Source: Pirellulaceae bacterium
Lineage (GTDB): Bacteria; Planctomycetota; Planctomycetia; Pirellulales; Pirellulaceae
Reading direction: 5' to 3'
NCBI GenBank assembly: GCA_022448645.1
Contig: JAKVBZ010000006.1
Location: forward strand, 80,293 to 144,292
DNA: 64,000 nucleotides
Shown here: piece after piece, positions 61,383-64,000 of the stretch
Layout of the letters: every line of letters starts with the position of its first letter
How positions within the stretch are numbered: the first letter of the stretch is position 1
Made by a program: the position numbers and the translations under genes
The notes under the pieces: generated by a model
What the model saw: only the letters and a program-made list of their open reading frames with translations
Database searches by the model: none
Told to the model about the DNA's origin: nothing

Positions 61383-64000
61383 ATGCAGACAAGATTTCGA
61401 TCCCGACGTAAAAATCCTCAGCGTTTTGGCGCTAGTCTGTTCTCTAAGCGACCTCGTCGGCCCGTACAGCGTAGTCGAGTCAACTTGGCGCCCGAAGTTC
61501 TTGAACAGCGAGTGCTGCTGGCGTTCAGTTCCGTAGATGGATTGGGCGGTGGTGCAGCCGCGTGGAACGACTTTGATAAGGATGGATGGACTGACGTGGT
61601 CTCCGGTGGAACACTGTACCGGAACAATAACGGCTCTCTTTCTTCCTTTGCAGGTGGTTTCAATGACGGTATTTGGGGCGACTATGACAACGACGGTTGG
61701 GATGATTTCTTTACACATGGAGGCGGCCTACTGCGCAACGAGCAAGGGAAAAGCTTTACCAATGTCTCATCAATTCTGCCACCCCTGCCGACTCCACAGT
61801 CAAACTTAGGCTCCAGTTGGGGAGATTTTAATGGGGACGGATTCCTCGATTTGTACATTGGTAATTATGAACGGTGGCCCGACGCCTACTTCGCAGACAA
61901 TCTGTTGATTAATAACCGAGGACCAGACTCCAACGGAGATTGGTTCACGTTAACGTGGACCCAAGGGAACGATGCAGAAGTCACCGGCGGGCGACCACGA
62001 CCAGCACGGGGCGTCAGCACTTTTGATTATGACGAAGATGGCGACTTGGACATCTACGTGTCCAACTACCGCCTGGAGCCGAATGCACTCTGGCAAAACG
62101 ATGGCCAGGGAAACATCTCAGACGTCTCGGCGTCCAAAAACGCCCGAGGAGGGATTGCCGGAGGTGGTCTTACGGGTCACACCATTGGCTCGGCTCTGGG
62201 TGACGTAGACAGCGATGGACACATCGATATTTTCGTTGGCAACTTTTCCCACAATTGGTTCGCACAACCAGGTGGCCAATTCTTGCGGAACACAGGCCCC
62301 AACGGCAACTACGCTTTCGATTTGATGGTCGATTGGACCTATCCCAGCGGCGAATGGCAGGAGTCGTACGCGTCTGCCAGCCTGGCCGATTACGACAACG
62401 ACAGCGATTTGGATCTATATTTTACGACCGTTTACGGCGGTGACCATGCTCGTCTGTATCGCAATGACGGCAATTGGAATTTCAGCAATGTCACGGGTGG
62501 CGAAAATTTAACGGGACAACCTTCCACTTATCAGGCAGCTTGGGCGGATTACGACAACGACGGTGATCTCGACTTGATGACAAGTGGGACCCTGTACCGG
62601 AATGACAACAGCAATAACAACAATTGGCTGAAAGTGGATCTCATCGGTGACGGTGTGAATGTCAATACAACTGCCATCGGAGCGATTGTGAGGATTGACA
62701 CGGGCAGTCAAATCATCACCAGACAAGTTGAAACAGGTACCGGCCAAGGAAATCAAAACGACTCCACACTACACTTCGGGCTTGGCTCAATCTCATCATC
62801 CGTACCCGTCGAAGTCACCTGGCCGGACGGAACCGTCCGCATCGTCGATGCTGCCCCCAATCAGACCGTTCAAATTCCCTATAATTTAACAGCTCTCCCA
62901 GAAGTTGAGATGGGTGAAGTTGGTATCATTGCCAGTCTCACCAACTCCGTTCGGACCATTAATCTCAACCGCATTTACGAAAATCCCGTCGTCTTCGCTC
63001 AATCCGCTTCCGGGAACGGTGGCCAACCTGTCGTTGTCCGAGTGGACAACGTGCAAGCCAATCGGTTTGACATATTCCTGGCGGAACCCTCCAACGAAGA
63101 TGGTGTGCATGGCGCAGAAACGGTCACCTACCTTGTTCTGGAAGCTGGGACTCATCATTTGAACAACGGGGCGCAACTAGAAGTTGGTACGGTTAACACG
63201 ACAGCGACCGTGGGAGGCCAGCTGGTCAATCTGTGGCAAACTATCAATTTTCAAAGTGATTTCAGTAACATTCCCGTTGTCCTCTCGCAGATCCAGACGA
63301 AATCGGCTGCCGGACAGGACTACCTGAACCTTCGGCAACTAGCCACTTCGAGATCCGGTGTCACGCTGGCCATGGAACAGGAAGAAGCGGTCAGTTCCCA
63401 TCACAATACCGAAACGGTCGGCTATTTGGCCATCGACTCGGGAACAGGTACGTGGAATGACATGGCATATGAAGCCGTCACCACGTCTGTTTCCGTCAGC
63501 GAAAACTACTCCTCGGTCTCGTTCGCGAACACCTTTCAATCGACTCCAAGTCTGTTGTCGTCACTCAGCTCCTACTTTGGTTCCGACAACGCCAACCTTC
63601 GCTACAACAACCTTTCCAGTTCGGGCGTCGAATTCAAAGTGAGTGAAGACACCACCTTTGACGAGGAGCTATCCCATACGGCCGAACGCGCTTCGTATCT
63701 GGCAATTGGCGGTCAAGGCATGCTAACGGCCTTGGAGCCACAAACTCCTGTGGGAGAAGTCGGTACCGTAGACGATCTCACGAACACGCCGCGGACCGTA
63801 GTGCTTAACCGAAACTATGAGAACCCGGTTGTGTTCGCACAGTCCGCTTCAGCCAACGGGGGACAACCGGTGGTTGTCCGTGTCACTAACGTGCAGTCCG
63901 ATCGCTTTGACATGTACCTAGCCGAACCCTCCAACGAAGATGGAACGCATGGGGCTGAAGGCGTTACCTACATCGTCTTGGAAGCAGGTACACACCAATT
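61383..64000 (+). CDS. Large extracellular FG-GAP/VCBS, ASPIC/UnbV and H-type-lectin-like repeat protein (C-terminus beyond the window)
   Basis: The N-terminus is basic and carries LAPEVLEQRVLLAF (about residues 37-50), like the planctomycete LExRxLL tag found on secreted giants. FG-GAP/VCBS-type repeats follow with acidic calcium-binding loops (e.g. GDYDNDGWDDFF, ADYDNDGDLDLM), then an ASPIC/UnbV domain (about 413-501; VEVTWPDGTVRIVD). From about residue 508 the sequence has beta-sandwich repeats of H-type lectin character: NPVVFAQSASGNGGQPVVVR and AEPSNEDGVHGAE recur nearly unchanged about 280 residues later. AGGAGA precedes the ATG by 8 bases. Likely cell-surface adhesion or glycan binding. 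The frame is open at the window edge. Confidence 0.85.
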   Translation, partial: MQTRFRSRRKNPQRFGASLFSKRPRRPVQRSRVNLAPEVLEQRVLLAFSSVDGLGGGAAAWNDFDKDGWTDVVSGGTLYRNNNGSLSSFAGGFNDGIWGDYDNDGWDDFFTHGGGLLRNEQGKSFTNVSSILPPLPTPQSNLGSSWGDFNGDGFLDLYIGNYERWPDAYFADNLLINNRGPDSNGDWFTLTWTQGNDAEVTGGRPRPARGVSTFDYDEDGDLDIYVSNYRLEPNALWQNDGQGNISDVSASKNARGGIAGGGLTGHTIGSALGDVDSDGHIDIFVGNFSHNWFAQPGGQFLRNTGPNGNYAFDLMVDWTYPSGEWQESYASASLADYDNDSDLDLYFTTVYGGDHARLYRNDGNWNFSNVTGGENLTGQPSTYQAAWADYDNDGDLDLMTSGTLYRNDNSNNNNWLKVDLIGDGVNVNTTAIGAIVRIDTGSQIITRQVETGTGQGNQNDSTLHFGLGSISSSVPVEVTWPDGTVRIVDAAPNQTVQIPYNLTALPEVEMGEVGIIASLTNSVRTINLNRIYENPVVFAQSASGNGGQPVVVRVDNVQANRFDIFLAEPSNEDGVHGAETVTYLVLEAGTHHLNNGAQLEVGTVNTTATVGGQLVNLWQTINFQSDFSNIPVVLSQIQTKSAAGQDYLNLRQLATSRSGVTLAMEQEEAVSSHHNTETVGYLAIDSGTGTWNDMAYEAVTTSVSVSENYSSVSFANTFQSTPSLLSSLSSYFGSDNANLRYNNLSSSGVEFKVSEDTTFDEELSHTAERASYLAIGGQGMLTALEPQTPVGEVGTVDDLTNTPRTVVLNRNYENPVVFAQSASANGGQPVVVRVTNVQSDRFDMYLAEPSNEDGTHGAEGVTYIVLEAGTHQ
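62905..63195 (+). repeat. H-lectin-like coding repeat, unit 1
   Basis: Encodes VGIIASLTNSVRTINLNRIY ... EAGTHH. It is matched by unit 4 at 63742-64000 at protein level, while many codon third positions differ, so the duplication is not very recent. Two more divergent units lie between (about 63196-63470 and 63480-63720). Confidence 0.7.
63742..64000 (+). repeat. H-lectin-like coding repeat, unit 4 (cut by window end)
   Basis: Encodes VGEVGTVDDLTNTPRTVVLN, then ENPVVFAQSASANGGQ and AEPSNEDGTHGAE, the closest copy of unit 1. More units are likely beyond the window. Confidence 0.7.

Overview
The window looks like chromosomal DNA of a planctomycete, probably Pirellulales-like. The support is family content: a DUF1559 pseudopilin-like protein plus a decayed copy of one, planctomycete-type haem-binding (CxxCH) proteins fused to beta-propellers, an extracellular FG-GAP/UnbV protein with an LExRxLL-type N-terminal tag, an H4MPT-linked C1 enzyme (Ftr), a Ser/Thr kinase with an extracytoplasmic sensor, and FHA proteins. 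I see no plasmid, phage, IS or CRISPR signature and no rRNA or tRNA gene.

Layout. 297-11809 is a co-oriented run of mostly secreted or catabolic genes: DUF1559 protein, five-bladed-propeller protein, F5/8-C plus GH123/DUF4091-like glycosidase, two sialidase-like paralogues flanking a haem c/QW-toroid protein, a neutral-ceramidase-like protein and a PhyH dioxygenase, then a 49-aa zinc-ribbon protein. 12223-17582 holds an SDR, a zinc-ribbon reading frame without a normal start, a three-domain substrate-binding/LamG/pectate-lyase-like fusion, and an amidohydrolase. 18032-27099 is more housekeeping: mnmA, a 69-aa protein with a cold-shock protein, a PQQ-propeller/haem protein, and bamA with a long Pro/Gln-rich insert, closed by a perfect hairpin.

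27223-31596 (minus) is a signalling set: FHA-GAF-adenylate cyclase, DUF255 thioredoxin-like lipoprotein, FHA protein. 32076-35662 (plus) has an unknown small protein, a WYL regulator, and an ECF sigma factor with a membrane-anchored partner that has a pseudopilin-like C-terminus. 35918-39938 (minus) pairs an HpaI-type aldolase with a di-haem DUF6797-like giant. 40437-45282 holds a tandem metallo-beta-lactamase protein, a lipoprotein, an Ldh-type dehydrogenase and an unknown protein; the last two are flanked by inverted copies of an intergenic repeat. 45397-51944 (minus) is lysS, a LolC/LolD-like ABC pair, ilvE and a PQQ-propeller protein. 52325-54642 is a kinase-Cache receptor translationally coupled to a 43-aa membrane protein. 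54962-60742 (minus) has ftr, acetoacetyl-CoA synthetase, a second PQQ-propeller paralogue and an SDR, with a DUF1559 pseudogene between the last two. 61383 to the window end is the truncated FG-GAP/UnbV/lectin-repeat protein.

The most novel-looking items are the possible sialoglycan/glycolipid degradation locus (3113-11640), the SBP-LamG-pectate lyase fusion, the sigma/pseudopilin-like anti-sigma pair, the kinase plus coupled micro-membrane protein, and the inverted intergenic repeat. All functional calls come from reading motifs; no database search was possible.
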